DNA of 64,000 bases from Myxococcota bacterium (GTDB taxonomy: Bacteria; Myxococcota_A; UBA9160; UBA4427): contig JAWKRT010000003.1 of the NCBI GenBank assembly GCA_041389495.1, forward strand, positions 418,576 to 482,575, given 5' to 3'. Numbering within the stretch: position 1 is the first letter of the stretch; every line of letters starts with the position of its first letter. The notes beneath the pieces were generated by a model, which saw nothing but the letters and a program-made list of their open reading frames with translations, was not told the DNA's origin and ran no database searches. A program made the position numbers and the translations under genes. This document shows, in pieces, positions 53,445-61,511 of this stretch.

Positions 53445-54064
53445 GCGCGGCGCCACGCGCCGATCGCGTCCTCGCTCTCGACGAGCGTCGCGATGAAGCC
53501 GAGCGTGTTCGCGAACACGGCGTCGGCGTACTCGGGCGGCGTCGCCGCCACGCAGTCGCGCGGGATGACGACCTGGTAGCCCGCGTTCACGGCGTCGAAA
53601 GCCAGGTTCATCACCGCGACGTTCACCGACACGCCGGCCGCGATCACGGTGCGGATGCCGAGGTTGCGCAGCAGCGAGTCGAGCTCCGTCCCCTCCCAGG
53701 GCGAGAGCCCGTGGAAGCGCGGCACGACGAGGTCGGACGGCTCGACGCCGATCTCGGCGACGACCTCGACCGCGGGCGTGCCGGGCGTCAGCTGCACGGG
53801 CGAGCGGGCGGCCGCCGCGAACAGGCGCGCGTTGGCGTTCGCGCCGCGCCCGTCGGGCCGGCGCATCGCGATGCCGTGGACCACCGTGCAGCCGGCCGCG
53901 CGCGCGGCGCGCACGAGCGCCGCGAGCCTGGGCACCATCCCCTGCCGCGCGGCCTTCGCCAGCTCGGGCAGGTTCGAAGCGGCACCGATCACGCCCTCCT
54001 GGCACTCGTTCATCACGATCGCGGTGTGCGCGGGCGCGAGCAGGGCGGCGAGATCGATCGGCAT
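53441..54064 (-). CDS. Isochorismatase-fold protein lacking the catalytic triad
   Basis: 207-residue cysteine-hydrolase-fold protein, last of a four-gene unit. The fold pattern is complete, but the triad is not. The Asp of the first strand is Glu20 (IVMNECQEGV), the Lys is Arg116 (LVVPRFHGL) and the nucleophile Cys is Ala150 (GVSVNVAVMNLAFDAVNAGYQ). NECQ-type homologues are, as I recall, common in actinobacteria and may form a separate group with another role. It starts one base after the DUF35 gene stop. Amidase activity is not expected; a binding or new catalytic role in the neighbouring CoA pathway is inference. Confidence 0.75.
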   Translation of the reverse strand: MPIDLAALLAPAHTAIVMNECQEGVIGAASNLPELAKAARQGMVPRLAALVRAARAAGCTVVHGIAMRRPDGRGANANARLFAAAARSPVQLTPGTPAVEVVAEIGVEPSDLVVPRFHGLSPWEGTELDSLLRNLGIRTVIAAGVSVNVAVMNLAFDAVNAGYQVVIPRDCVAATPPEYADAVFANTLGFIATLVESEDAIGAWRRA

Positions 54065-54065
54065 G

Positions 54066-54524
54066 CTAGGCGAGCTCCCAGCGCGGCAGCGTCCACTCGT
54101 CGTCCATGCGCTCGAACGCGACGCGCACGGGTGCCCCGATGCGCACGCCGGCGACGTCGGCCTCGGCGAGCGGCGCGCCGCCCGGCCCGACGAGCGTCCC
54201 GGCGAGCCGCACCGTCGCGTCCTCCTCGAGCGCGACGAGCGCGACGACGAGCGGCAGGCGCTCGGCGAACGCGGGCAGGAGCGGCGGGTGCGGGACGACG
54301 AACGACCAGATCGCGCCGCGCCCCGACACCTCCTCCCAGACGGGCGCGCGCCGCGCGTGGGCGGGGCCGAAGGGCGAGAGCGGGCGCGGCGGGAAGATCC
54401 AGCGCCCGGTGTCGGCACAGCGCGGGAGGCACAGGCGCCCTTCGCGCGCGAAGCGGTAGAAGGGCAGGGCATCCTCGTCGCACACCGGCGCGACGAATCC
54501 GTGCGCGGGTGCGCTCGCGCTCAT
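54066..54524 (-). CDS. DUF35/OB-fold acyl-CoA-associated protein (ChsH2-like)
   Basis: 152-residue DUF35 protein: an N-terminal rubredoxin-like zinc-ribbon region (about 18-50) then an OB fold (about 60-150, GRGAIWSFVVPHPP, FERMDDEWTLPRWE). Usual ribbons have two CxxC pairs; here one half survives as CLPRC and the second pair is replaced by PRPLSPFG, so metal binding is doubtful. In steroid side-chain degradation the DUF35 part of ChsH2 is the partner of the Ltp2 aldolase, and the adjacent gene is a thiolase-like protein with matching tyrosines. Gap to that gene is 3 bp. Confidence 0.82.
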   Translation of the reverse strand: MSASAPAHGFVAPVCDEDALPFYRFAREGRLCLPRCADTGRWIFPPRPLSPFGPAHARRAPVWEEVSGRGAIWSFVVPHPPLLPAFAERLPLVVALVALEEDATVRLAGTLVGPGGAPLAEADVAGVRIGAPVRVAFERMDDEWTLPRWELA

Positions 54525-54527
54525 GCG

Positions 54528-55700
54528 TCAGTCCCTCCGCAGGATCAGCGCGCTCGTCGGCACGCACTCGCCCGCCGTGACGAGCGTCGCCGCGCAGCCC
54601 TCGACCTGGCTGGTCGACGTGCCGCGGATCTGGCGCACGCCCTCGAGCACGAGGTTGAAGCCGTGCACGTAGGCCTCCGAGAGGCCGCCGCCCGAGGTGT
54701 TCACGGGCAGGCGTCCGCCGAGCTCGAGCCCGCCGTCCTCGGTGAAGGCCGCGCCTTCGCCGCGCGCGCAGAAGCCGTACGCCTCGAGCGAGAACAGCAC
54801 GAGCGGCGTGAAGGCGTCGTAGAGCTGCGCGCAGGCGATGTCGCGCGGGCGGACGTCGGAGTGGCGATAGAGCTGCTCGGCGCACGCATGGCCCGGGCCG
54901 CGCAGCGGGTCGGCGCACCAGTAGTTCGTCATCGCGTGCGACTGCGCCCCCATGCCCTGGCCGAAGGCGTGGACGAGGGCGGGGCGCTGCCGGCAGTCGC
55001 GCGCGCGCTCCGCCGACACGACCACGCACGCGAGCGCGCCGTCCGTCTCGAGGCAGTTGTCGAAGAGGCACAGCGGCTCGCTGATCCAGCGCGCGGCCAT
55101 GTAGTCGTCGCGTGTCATGCGCTTGCCGTGCATGACGGCGGCCGGGTTGCGGTTCGCCATGCCGCGCACCGCCGTCGCGACGTTGCACAGGTGCTCGCGC
55201 GTGGCGCCGTACTCGTGCATGTACCGCCGCATGAGCATGGCGATCTCGTCGACGGGCCGCGCGAGGCCGTGGGGCCGCGTGAAGGCCGCGGTCGTCGTCG
55301 GCTGCGCGTACATCCCGCTCGCCCACGGGCGCACGCCCGAGCCGCGCTTGCGCGAGCGCCACGCGACGCCGACGCGGCACTGGCCGGTCGCGACCGCCAT
55401 CGCGAGGTGGCCGACGCAGCCCGGCCCCGCGCCGCCGCCGTAGGGGACCTGGTCGAAGAAGGTGAGGTCGCCCGCGCCGATGGTCTTCGCGACCTCGGCC
55501 GCGTCGGTCGTCTCCATCGTGTACGAGCTCATGCCGTCGACCTCGGACGGGTCGATGCCGGCGTCGGCGAGCGCGTCGAGGACCACGCGGCAGGCGAGCG
55601 CCTTCTCGCTCGGCTCGAGGCGCTTGGCGAAATCGGTCTGGGCGATGCCGACGATCGCGGTGCGGTCGCGGATCGCGCCGTCGGGAGCGGGCGCGGACAT
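54528..55700 (-). CDS. Thiolase-like protein, probable retro-aldolase (Ltp2-like)
   Basis: 390-residue SCP-x/Ltp2-type thiolase fold. N-terminal TAIVGIAQTDFAKR; the C-terminal thiolase Gly-His-Pro motif is replaced by NTSGGGLSEAYVHGFN. Two tyrosines, Tyr294 in AQLYDAFTPL and Tyr344 in SEAYVHG, coincide with the positions I recall as catalytic in the Ltp2 aldolase of steroid side-chain breakdown. A Cys occurs at about 95 (GGGAGPGCVGH). With its DUF35 neighbour it probably splits a beta-hydroxyacyl-CoA rather than performing thiolysis (inference). ATG start, 12 bp after the upstream amidohydrolase stop. Confidence 0.82.
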   Translation of the reverse strand: MSAPAPDGAIRDRTAIVGIAQTDFAKRLEPSEKALACRVVLDALADAGIDPSEVDGMSSYTMETTDAAEVAKTIGAGDLTFFDQVPYGGGAGPGCVGHLAMAVATGQCRVGVAWRSRKRGSGVRPWASGMYAQPTTTAAFTRPHGLARPVDEIAMLMRRYMHEYGATREHLCNVATAVRGMANRNPAAVMHGKRMTRDDYMAARWISEPLCLFDNCLETDGALACVVVSAERARDCRQRPALVHAFGQGMGAQSHAMTNYWCADPLRGPGHACAEQLYRHSDVRPRDIACAQLYDAFTPLVLFSLEAYGFCARGEGAAFTEDGGLELGGRLPVNTSGGGLSEAYVHGFNLVLEGVRQIRGTSTSQVEGCAATLVTAGECVPTSALILRRD

Positions 55701-55712
55701 GGAGCCTCGATG

Positions 55713-56855
55713 CTAGGCGAGCGGCGTCTCGAGGGCCTGCGGCAGCCCGTACAGGTTCACGACGTTGCCGGCGCAGATCAGGTGGCGCTCGCGCTGCGAG
55801 ACGCCCTGCAGCTGCTCGCCCGCGACCTTCCGGCTGTACGGCCAGTCGCACCCGTGGTGCGGGTAGTCCGTCGACCACGCGATGTTCTCGATGCCGATCG
55901 CGTCGCGGTTCGCGATGCCGAAGCGGTCGGTGATGAACGTGCACAGGAAGTTCTGGTGGAAGTAGTGGCTCGGGAGGTGCCGGATGTCGACGCCCGTGTG
56001 CGTGCGGTTGCGCCAGTAGAAGTCGTCGAGGTGCTCGAGGCAGGCGGGGATCCACCCGATCTGCGTCTCGACGCCGACGATCTTGAGCTTCGGCACGCGG
56101 TCGAAGAGGCCGCTCATCACGAGCTCGCACAGGATGGGCGGGAACGCGAGCTGTCCGGCGAGCGCCATCTGGCCGATCGCCGCGACGCCGGTCGGGCTGC
56201 CGCCCGCCTTCGCGCGCTTGCGCTGGATGTTGATGTGGATCGAGACGGGCATCTCCGCCTCGGCGGCGGCGGCGAAGAAGCGCTCGTCCTCGCGCGAGAG
56301 GTCGTCCTCGCCCGTCGGCCAGGTGCTGATGATGACGCCGCGCGCGCCCTTGTCCTTGCAGCGCCGCATCTCGGCGATGCACTCGTCGACGCCGAGGTTC
56401 GGCATCTGCGCGAGCGAGAACAGCCGCTCCGGGTCGTTCGCGCAGAACTCCTCGTGCATGAAGTCGTTGTAGGCCTGGATGCCCGCGCGGTGGAAGTCGC
56501 GGTCCTCGTTGCCCATGAAGTAGAACATGGTGCGCTGGCTCGGATACAGGAACTCGGCGTCGACGCCGTCGAAGTCCATGTCCTCGAGCCGCGCCTTGCC
56601 GTCCCAGCATCCCTTGCGCACGGTGTCGTAGGTGTAGCCGGTCCACTTGATGTTCTCGTACGCCATGCCGGGCGTGGCGACGAGGCCGATGTACATGAGC
56701 GGCGCGCCGGGCTGCAGCTGCCACGCGTCGCCGCCTTCCTCGTCCTTCACGAGCTTCGGCGCGCGGTCCTGGAACTTCTTCGGGAGCCAGCGCTCCCAGA
56801 TGTGCGGCGGCTCGACGACGTGGCAGTCGGCGTCGATGAGTCGGTACTCGCGCAT
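55713..56855 (-). CDS. Amidohydrolase family 2 protein
   Basis: 380-residue TIM-barrel hydrolase, first gene of the thiolase/DUF35 unit. Strand-1 motif LIDADCHVVEPPHIWERW has the single His pattern common in this branch (DxDxH). VSIHINIQRKRAKAG gives further His ligands, and the late ENIAWSTDYPHHGCDWPYS holds the Asp/His cluster. Its sequence differs from the other amidohydrolase in the window, so this is not a recent duplication. ATG with GAGGAGGAG upstream; the promoter has a TACAAT -10. Substrate unknown, though the context suggests a ring-cleavage or CoA-linked acid. Confidence 0.83.
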   Translation of the reverse strand: MREYRLIDADCHVVEPPHIWERWLPKKFQDRAPKLVKDEEGGDAWQLQPGAPLMYIGLVATPGMAYENIKWTGYTYDTVRKGCWDGKARLEDMDFDGVDAEFLYPSQRTMFYFMGNEDRDFHRAGIQAYNDFMHEEFCANDPERLFSLAQMPNLGVDECIAEMRRCKDKGARGVIISTWPTGEDDLSREDERFFAAAAEAEMPVSIHINIQRKRAKAGGSPTGVAAIGQMALAGQLAFPPILCELVMSGLFDRVPKLKIVGVETQIGWIPACLEHLDDFYWRNRTHTGVDIRHLPSHYFHQNFLCTFITDRFGIANRDAIGIENIAWSTDYPHHGCDWPYSRKVAGEQLQGVSQRERHLICAGNVVNLYGLPQALETPLA

Positions 56856-56913
56856 GGCTCCTCCTCGCGGCCGTTCGTCGGTGCGGCGGGTTTCGGGCCG
56901 TGACGGCGGCGCG

Positions 56914-56920
56914 TATTGTA
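56914..56920. promoter_or_regulatory. Overlapping divergent -10 boxes
   Basis: Minus-strand TACAAT (56920-56915), one base from consensus, serves the amidohydrolase-thiolase unit (ATG 60 bp away). The same bases read TATTGT (56914-56919) on the plus strand, toward the carboxyltransferase gene 77 bp away. Polymerase could occupy only one orientation at a time. -35 boxes are weak on both sides. Confidence 0.45.
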
Positions 56921-56995
56921 GTTCCTCCGCCGGCGCGAACGCGGGCGAAATTCCGGCGCGAGCCGCGCGCGCGCGGCCGAGGCGCGAGGGAGCCG

Positions 56996-58582
56996 ATGGC
57001 GAAGGACGAGGAGCGGGAGCCCGAGGGCTGGGGCCCCGAGGTGGAGCAGATCGAGCGGCGCCGCGCGCTCGCCCGCGAGATGGGCGGGGCCGACCCGGTC
57101 GAGCGCCAGCACGCCGCGGGCAAGCTCACGGTGCGCGAGCGCATCGAGGCGCTCGCCGACAAGGGGAGCTTCCGCGAACGCGGCGGCATCTCGGGCGTGG
57201 CGGAGCTCGCGGGCGACGGCACGGTCGAGCGCTTCTCGCCGGCCAACGTCGTGCTCGGCACCGCGCGCATCGAGGGGCGGCCCGCGGTCGTGTGCGGCGA
57301 CGACTTCACGCTCCGCGGCGCGGCCTACACGCCGGCGAGCCTGCGCAAGGGACAGTATGCCGAGATGCTCGCGCTCGACGCGCGCATCCCGCTCGTGCGG
57401 CTGCTCGAGGCGGGCGGTGCGTCGGTCGCGGGCGCGACCGGCACGCGCGGCCGCTCGGGCTACGACCTCGTGCTGCCCGAGCTCATGAACCCGCTCGCCA
57501 TGCGCACGATGGCGACGATCCCCGTCGTGTGCGCGGCGCTCGGGCCGTGCGCGGGCTTCCCGGCCGGGCGCCTCGCCGCCGCCCACTTCTCGCTCATGAC
57601 GAAGCACACCGCGCAGGTGCTGACGGGCGGCCCCGCGCTCGTCGAGCGCGCGACCGGCGCCGCGACGACGAAGGAGGAGCTCGGCGGTGCGCAGGTGCAC
57701 GCGCGCAGCGGCGTCGTCGACAACGTCGTCGAGGACGAGGTCGAGGCGCTGCGCGCGATCCGCCGCTTCCTCTCCTATCTGCCGCTCTCGGTGTACGACC
57801 GCGCACCGCGCGTCGAGACGGGCGACCGGCGCGACCGCGCCGACGAGGAGCTGCTCGCGATCGTCCCGCGCAACCGGCGCCGCGCGTACAAGATGCGCCG
57901 CGTGATCGAGCACGTCGTCGACCGGGGCAGCTTCTTCGAGATCGGCACGGGCTACGGACGCAGCCAGATCACGGGGCTCGCGCGCGTCGACGGACACGCC
58001 GTCGGCGTGCTCGCGAACGACGGCTACCACGAGGGCGGCTCGATGACCGCGCTCGGCGCGCGCAAGGTGCGCCGCTTCATCGAGACGTGCGACGCCTTCG
58101 GCCTGCCCGTCGTCTCGTTCGTCGACGAGCCGGGGTTCGCGATCGGGCCGGACGCGGAGCGCGCGGGCACGATCCGCTTCGGGATGGAGGCGCTCTTCGC
58201 GGCCGTGCAGTCGACGGTGCCCTGGTTCGCCGTGCTCGTGCGCAAGTCGTTCGGCGTCGCCCAGGGCATCCACTACGGGCCGGGGGCGACGGTCGTCGCG
58301 TGGCCTTCGGCCGAGAGCGGCGCGCTGCCGGTCGAAGGAGGCGTCGCGCTCGCGTACCGCCGCGAGATCGAGTCGGCGCCCGACCCCGAGGCGCGCCGGC
58401 GCGAGCTCGAGGACGAGATCGCGGCCGCGCAGTCGGTCTTCCCGCGCGCCGAGGACTTCGGCGTGCACGACCTGATCGACCCGCGGCGCACGAGGCCGCT
58501 CCTGTGCGACTGGCTCGAGGAGGTGCAGCCGCGCCTCGCCGCGCGCGCGCCCGGCCCGCGCAGCTACACGATGCGCCCGTAG
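56996..58582 (+). CDS. Acyl-CoA carboxylase carboxyltransferase subunit
   Basis: 528-residue carboxyltransferase (propionyl/methylmalonyl/methylcrotonyl-CoA type beta subunit). N-terminal AAGKLTVRERIEALADKGSFRE, then GDDFTLRGAAYTPASLRK, the acyl-CoA oxyanion segment GGASVAGATGTRGRSG, and a second half with GTGYGRSQITGLARVDGHAVGVLAND and FVDEPGFAIGPDAE. Two crotonase-like halves are complete. No biotin carboxylase or carrier subunit is nearby, so its partners must be elsewhere. ATG with GAGGGAG upstream; a longer in-frame start would add 32 Arg-rich residues. Substrate cannot be fixed from sequence. Confidence 0.88.
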   Translation: MAKDEEREPEGWGPEVEQIERRRALAREMGGADPVERQHAAGKLTVRERIEALADKGSFRERGGISGVAELAGDGTVERFSPANVVLGTARIEGRPAVVCGDDFTLRGAAYTPASLRKGQYAEMLALDARIPLVRLLEAGGASVAGATGTRGRSGYDLVLPELMNPLAMRTMATIPVVCAALGPCAGFPAGRLAAAHFSLMTKHTAQVLTGGPALVERATGAATTKEELGGAQVHARSGVVDNVVEDEVEALRAIRRFLSYLPLSVYDRAPRVETGDRRDRADEELLAIVPRNRRRAYKMRRVIEHVVDRGSFFEIGTGYGRSQITGLARVDGHAVGVLANDGYHEGGSMTALGARKVRRFIETCDAFGLPVVSFVDEPGFAIGPDAERAGTIRFGMEALFAAVQSTVPWFAVLVRKSFGVAQGIHYGPGATVVAWPSAESGALPVEGGVALAYRREIESAPDPEARRRELEDEIAAAQSVFPRAEDFGVHDLIDPRRTRPLLCDWLEEVQPRLAARAPGPRSYTMRP

Positions 58583-58669
58583 CGCGCGCCTGCGCGCCCG
58601 CGCGCCCGCACGGCCCGCGCGCCTGCGCGCGGCGCGGCGTGCGAGCCGGCCTCGCGTCGGCGGCCCGAC

Positions 58670-59494
58670 CTAACGTCCCTGGAACGCGGGCTTGCGCTTC
58701 TCCGCGAAGGCGGAGACGGCCTCGAGGTAGTCGGCCGTGGTCGCGCCGCGCACCATGCGGTCGGCTTCCTCGTGCAGGCAGGTCGCGAGGTCGGCGTGGA
58801 GGGCGCGGTTCAGGTTCTCCTTCATGTAGCGGTGCGCGACGGGCGGCCCGGCGGCGACGTCGCGCGCGAGTGCCTCGGCCTCCGTCGCGAGCGCGTCGCG
58901 CGCCACGACGCGGTTCACGAGCCCGAGCGCGAGCGCTTCGGCGGCGTCGACGCGGCGCGACGTGAAGAAGAGCTCGCGCGCGCGCGCGGGCCCGACGAGG
59001 TGCGTCAGGAACCACGCCACGCCGTAGTCGCCGGCGAGCCCGAGTCGCGCATAGGCGGTCGTGAGCACGGTGGTGTCGGCGGCGATCCGAAGGTCGCACG
59101 CGAGCGCGAGTCCGAGGCCCGCGCCCGCGGCCGCGCCGGGGAGCGCGGCGATCGTCGGCGTGCCCATCTCGTGGAGCCAGCGCGGCAGGTCGTGCTCCCA
59201 GCGCAGCTGGCGCCGGCGATCCTCGAGCGAGGGCGGCTTTCCCTCCGACTTCATGCGCTTGGTGTCGCCGCCCGCGCAGAACGCGTCGCCGCTCCCCGTG
59301 AGCAGCAGGCAGCGCGCGTCGGGCGCGGCGTCGAGCTCGGGGAGCAGGCGCCACAGCGCCTGCTTCATGTCCATGGTGAGCGCGTTGCGCGCGTCGGGCC
59401 GGTGCAGCGTGACCGTCGCGACGCCGTGCTCGACCCGGCAGAGCACCTCGGGCGTGCCGGTCTCGATCGCGCGCGCGGTTGACTGGGAGTCCAT
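58670..59494 (-). CDS. Enoyl-CoA hydratase/isomerase family protein
   Basis: 274-residue crotonase. The first oxyanion-hole segment FCAGGDTKRM (about 73-82) and the second PGAAAGAGLGLALACDLRIA are clear. In classical hydratases a Glu follows the second Gly cluster (G-x-E-L); here it is Gly (GLGLALACD). The second catalytic Glu region reads LGLAGDYGVAWFL, with Asp, a pattern common in isomerase-type members. It may thus be an isomerase rather than a hydratase. ATG start; extended -10-like element 64 bp upstream. Divergent from a beta-barrel protein gene. Confidence 0.87.
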   Translation of the reverse strand: MDSQSTARAIETGTPEVLCRVEHGVATVTLHRPDARNALTMDMKQALWRLLPELDAAPDARCLLLTGSGDAFCAGGDTKRMKSEGKPPSLEDRRRQLRWEHDLPRWLHEMGTPTIAALPGAAAGAGLGLALACDLRIAADTTVLTTAYARLGLAGDYGVAWFLTHLVGPARARELFFTSRRVDAAEALALGLVNRVVARDALATEAEALARDVAAGPPVAHRYMKENLNRALHADLATCLHEEADRMVRGATTADYLEAVSAFAEKRKPAFQGR

Positions 59495-59557
59495 GGTCGG
59501 TGTCGTCTCCGTGGGGCTGCGAGCAGCGCGCGTCGCCCGCGCGCGCGCCGGCGGCGC

Positions 59558-59566
59558 AGCCTATCA
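59558..59566 (-). promoter_or_regulatory. Extended -10-like element before crotonase gene
   Basis: Minus-strand TGATAGGCT, 64 bp before the ATG. Same form as the elements before secA, the TetR gene and a GT-C gene. Confidence 0.4.
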
Positions 59567-59611
59567 CGCGAGCCGCGCGCGAATTCGGTCCCGGCCGATC
59601 GGGCGATGGGG

Positions 59612-59617
59612 TACAAC
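59612..59617 (+). promoter_or_regulatory. -10-like box before the outer-membrane protein gene
   Basis: TACAAC on the plus strand, about 120 bp before the start. Good -10 match; the -35 position at 17 bp (TCCCGG) is poor. Confidence 0.3.
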
Positions 59618-59737
59618 AGGTGCCGCGACGCCGGGCCCGGCGCGCGACGTGCGCCGCCTTCGTTCGCACACGTGGGAGCGCGCGCTCGCGCACGCGGGTC
59701 GCGCCGGTCCGCTCGCACACCGAGGAGCCCGCCCGAC

Positions 59738-60316
59738 ATGAACGAACGCGCCCTTGCCCTCGCTTCCTGGCTCGCCCTCGCGATGCTCGCGCTCCCGTGC
59801 GGCGCGATCGCGCAGGACGACGACGAGGAGATCGACCCGACGCAGTCGGGCTACTACGTCGCGCTCTCGGCCGGCACCGCGCTCGACCAGTTCTCGGGCG
59901 GCGACTTCGACAACGGCTACGGAGGCGGCGTGCTCGCCGGCTATCGCGCGGGCCAGTACGCGTCGGTCGAGCTCGAGGCGCAGTTCCTCGAGAACTTCGA
60001 GACGCGGCGCGGCGGCAACAACGAGGTCGACCTCTGGCTCGCCACCGTGAACTTCCGCCTGCACGTCCCGATGGGCCGCTTCGAGCCGTACCTGACGTAC
60101 GGCGTGGGCGCGCTCGGCGCGGAGAGCACGGGCGCTCCGGCCGCGCGCATGAAGCGCACCGACCTCGCGTTCAAGGGCGGCGCCGGGCTCGCGTTCTTCC
60201 TGTCGGACGACGTGTCGATCTTCGGCGCCGCGACCTACGCCGTCCCGCTCGGCAGCGCCAAGAAGTTCGAGCACGCGACGTTCGTCGTCGGCGCGCAGTA
60301 CAAGTGGGAGGAGTGA
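59738..60316 (+). CDS. Small outer-membrane beta-barrel protein
   Basis: 192-residue exported protein. Signal peptide about 1-24, ending CGAIAQ before an acidic start (DDDEEIDPTQSG). Alternating aromatic/polar strands follow: YYVALSAGTALDQF, GGGVLAGYRAGQYASVELEAQF, RFEPYLTYGVGALG, LAFKGGAGLAFFLSDDVSIFGAATYAVP and FVVGAQYKW. This fits an 8-strand OmpX/OmpA-like barrel. It ends in WEE rather than a terminal aromatic, slightly unusual for outer-membrane insertion. GAGGAG precedes the ATG. Convergent with a second barrel protein 25 bp away. Confidence 0.8.
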   Translation: MNERALALASWLALAMLALPCGAIAQDDDEEIDPTQSGYYVALSAGTALDQFSGGDFDNGYGGGVLAGYRAGQYASVELEAQFLENFETRRGGNNEVDLWLATVNFRLHVPMGRFEPYLTYGVGALGAESTGAPAARMKRTDLAFKGGAGLAFFLSDDVSIFGAATYAVPLGSAKKFEHATFVVGAQYKWEE

Positions 60317-60341
60317 GCGGCGCGCGCGCGGCGCGCGCGCG
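60317..60341. repeat. 25-bp alternating GC tract between convergent barrel genes
   Basis: Two GCGGCGCGCGCGC-like runs back to back form a self-complementary alternating CG tract. It could fold as a hairpin in both transcripts. No T tract on either strand. Confidence 0.4.
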
Positions 60342-61274
60342 TCAGAAGCGGTAGCCGATGCCGAGGCCGATCGACATGTACTTGACGTCGTTGACCGCCT
60401 CGCCCTGGCTCGCCACCCACGCGAACTCGCTCGACAGGTAGACGTGCTCGTCGACGTACACGTCGACGCCGCCGCCGAGCCGCAGGACGACGCCCGCGTC
60501 GTTCGCGCGCACGATGTCCTCGTAGCGCGTGCGGTTCGTCGAGACGCGGCTCGGCTGGATGTCCTGCTGCGGCCACGCGGAGTCCGGGCTCGCCCACATC
60601 ACGCCGGCGCCGATCAGTGCGTAGGGCTGGATGCGCCCCGTCAGGATCGGGAGGCGCAGGTTCCCGGTGAGCGCGGTCGTGTCCATGTCGATCGTGCCGA
60701 AGTCGGCGATCTCGGTCTGGAAGTTCGTCATGTGCTCGACCTGGAGCTCGACGGCGACGTTCGCGAGCACGCGGCGGCCGGCGCGGAAGCCGAAGCCGGA
60801 GCTGTTCGAGACGTCGGCCGGCCCGATCGAGAGGAAGAGCGCCGGCGTGCCCACGCGGGGCGGCGACGGGGTGTTCGTGTTCGGGTTGCTGATGAAGGGG
60901 CTCGACGGCGCAATGACGGCCTTGTCGAGGTTGCCGTTCAGCTCGTCCTCGAGCTTGCGCTCGATGCCGTACGCATAGCCGAACTGGATGTACCAGCCGT
61001 CGCGCGAGAACGGCCGCTCGCGCTCCTCGGCGCCGAGCAGCTCGTCGGGGTCGACGAGCTCGACGTCCGGCTGCGCGGGCGATTCCTCGGGAGCCTGGGC
61101 CGGCGCGGCGTCGGGCTCGCCGCCGGACGCGTCGGAGAGATCGTCGGGATCGATCAGCTCGTCGTTCGCGCCCGCGGCGGCTGCGCGTTCGGTGTCGGAC
61201 CCCGCCTCGGCGAAGCTCGCGGACGAGCACAGCAGGAGCGACGCGAGGCAGAGTGCGAGTGCTTCTCTCAGCAC
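60342..61274 (-). CDS. Outer-membrane beta-barrel protein with acidic N-terminal region
   Basis: 310-residue exported protein. Signal peptide about 1-24 (LALCLASLLLCSSASFAEA). Then an acidic, Pro-rich segment (about 25-85) with a repeated phrase, ELIDPDDL and ELVDPDEL, and a barrel from about 92 (DGWYIQFGYAYGIERKL) with strands such as GFGFRAGRRVLANVAVELQVEHM and YALIGAGVMW. It ends GLGIGYRF, with the terminal Phe expected for BAM recognition. GTG start. The duplicated acidic motif may bind a divalent metal or a periplasmic partner. Function unknown. Confidence 0.8.
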   Translation of the reverse strand: MLREALALCLASLLLCSSASFAEAGSDTERAAAAGANDELIDPDDLSDASGGEPDAAPAQAPEESPAQPDVELVDPDELLGAEERERPFSRDGWYIQFGYAYGIERKLEDELNGNLDKAVIAPSSPFISNPNTNTPSPPRVGTPALFLSIGPADVSNSSGFGFRAGRRVLANVAVELQVEHMTNFQTEIADFGTIDMDTTALTGNLRLPILTGRIQPYALIGAGVMWASPDSAWPQQDIQPSRVSTNRTRYEDIVRANDAGVVLRLGGGVDVYVDEHVYLSSEFAWVASQGEAVNDVKYMSIGLGIGYRF

Positions 61275-61430
61275 GGCTTTCCCCTATCTGAGCCGAGAAG
61301 CGCCGCGCGGCCCGGGACGGCCGTACGCGGCGCAGCGCGGCACTCTCGCACGGCGGCCCCAGCGGTTCAAGCGCGCTTTTGGCGGTCGGATCGGCCCGCG
61401 CGCGCGGCGGCGACGACGCGACGCGCGTCG

Positions 61431-61459
61431 TTGACATCCGACAGCGATGCGGCTTGGAT
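61431..61459 (+). promoter_or_regulatory. Promoter for SnoaL-like and SDR genes
   Basis: Perfect -35 TTGACA (61431-61436), 17-bp spacer, -10 TTGGAT (61454-61459). Transcription start about 61467, 45 nt before the SnoaL-like ATG. Confidence 0.6.
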
Positions 61460-61511
61460 CGCGCGCCGACGCGCGAACCGAGCGCGCGCAACGTGGGCGG
61501 GAGGCGCGTCG

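Noticed and set aside
61365..61370. Minus-strand TTGAAC as -35 for the acidic barrel-protein gene
   Set aside because: At 17 bp the -10 position reads GAGAGT, and neighbouring spacings are no better.
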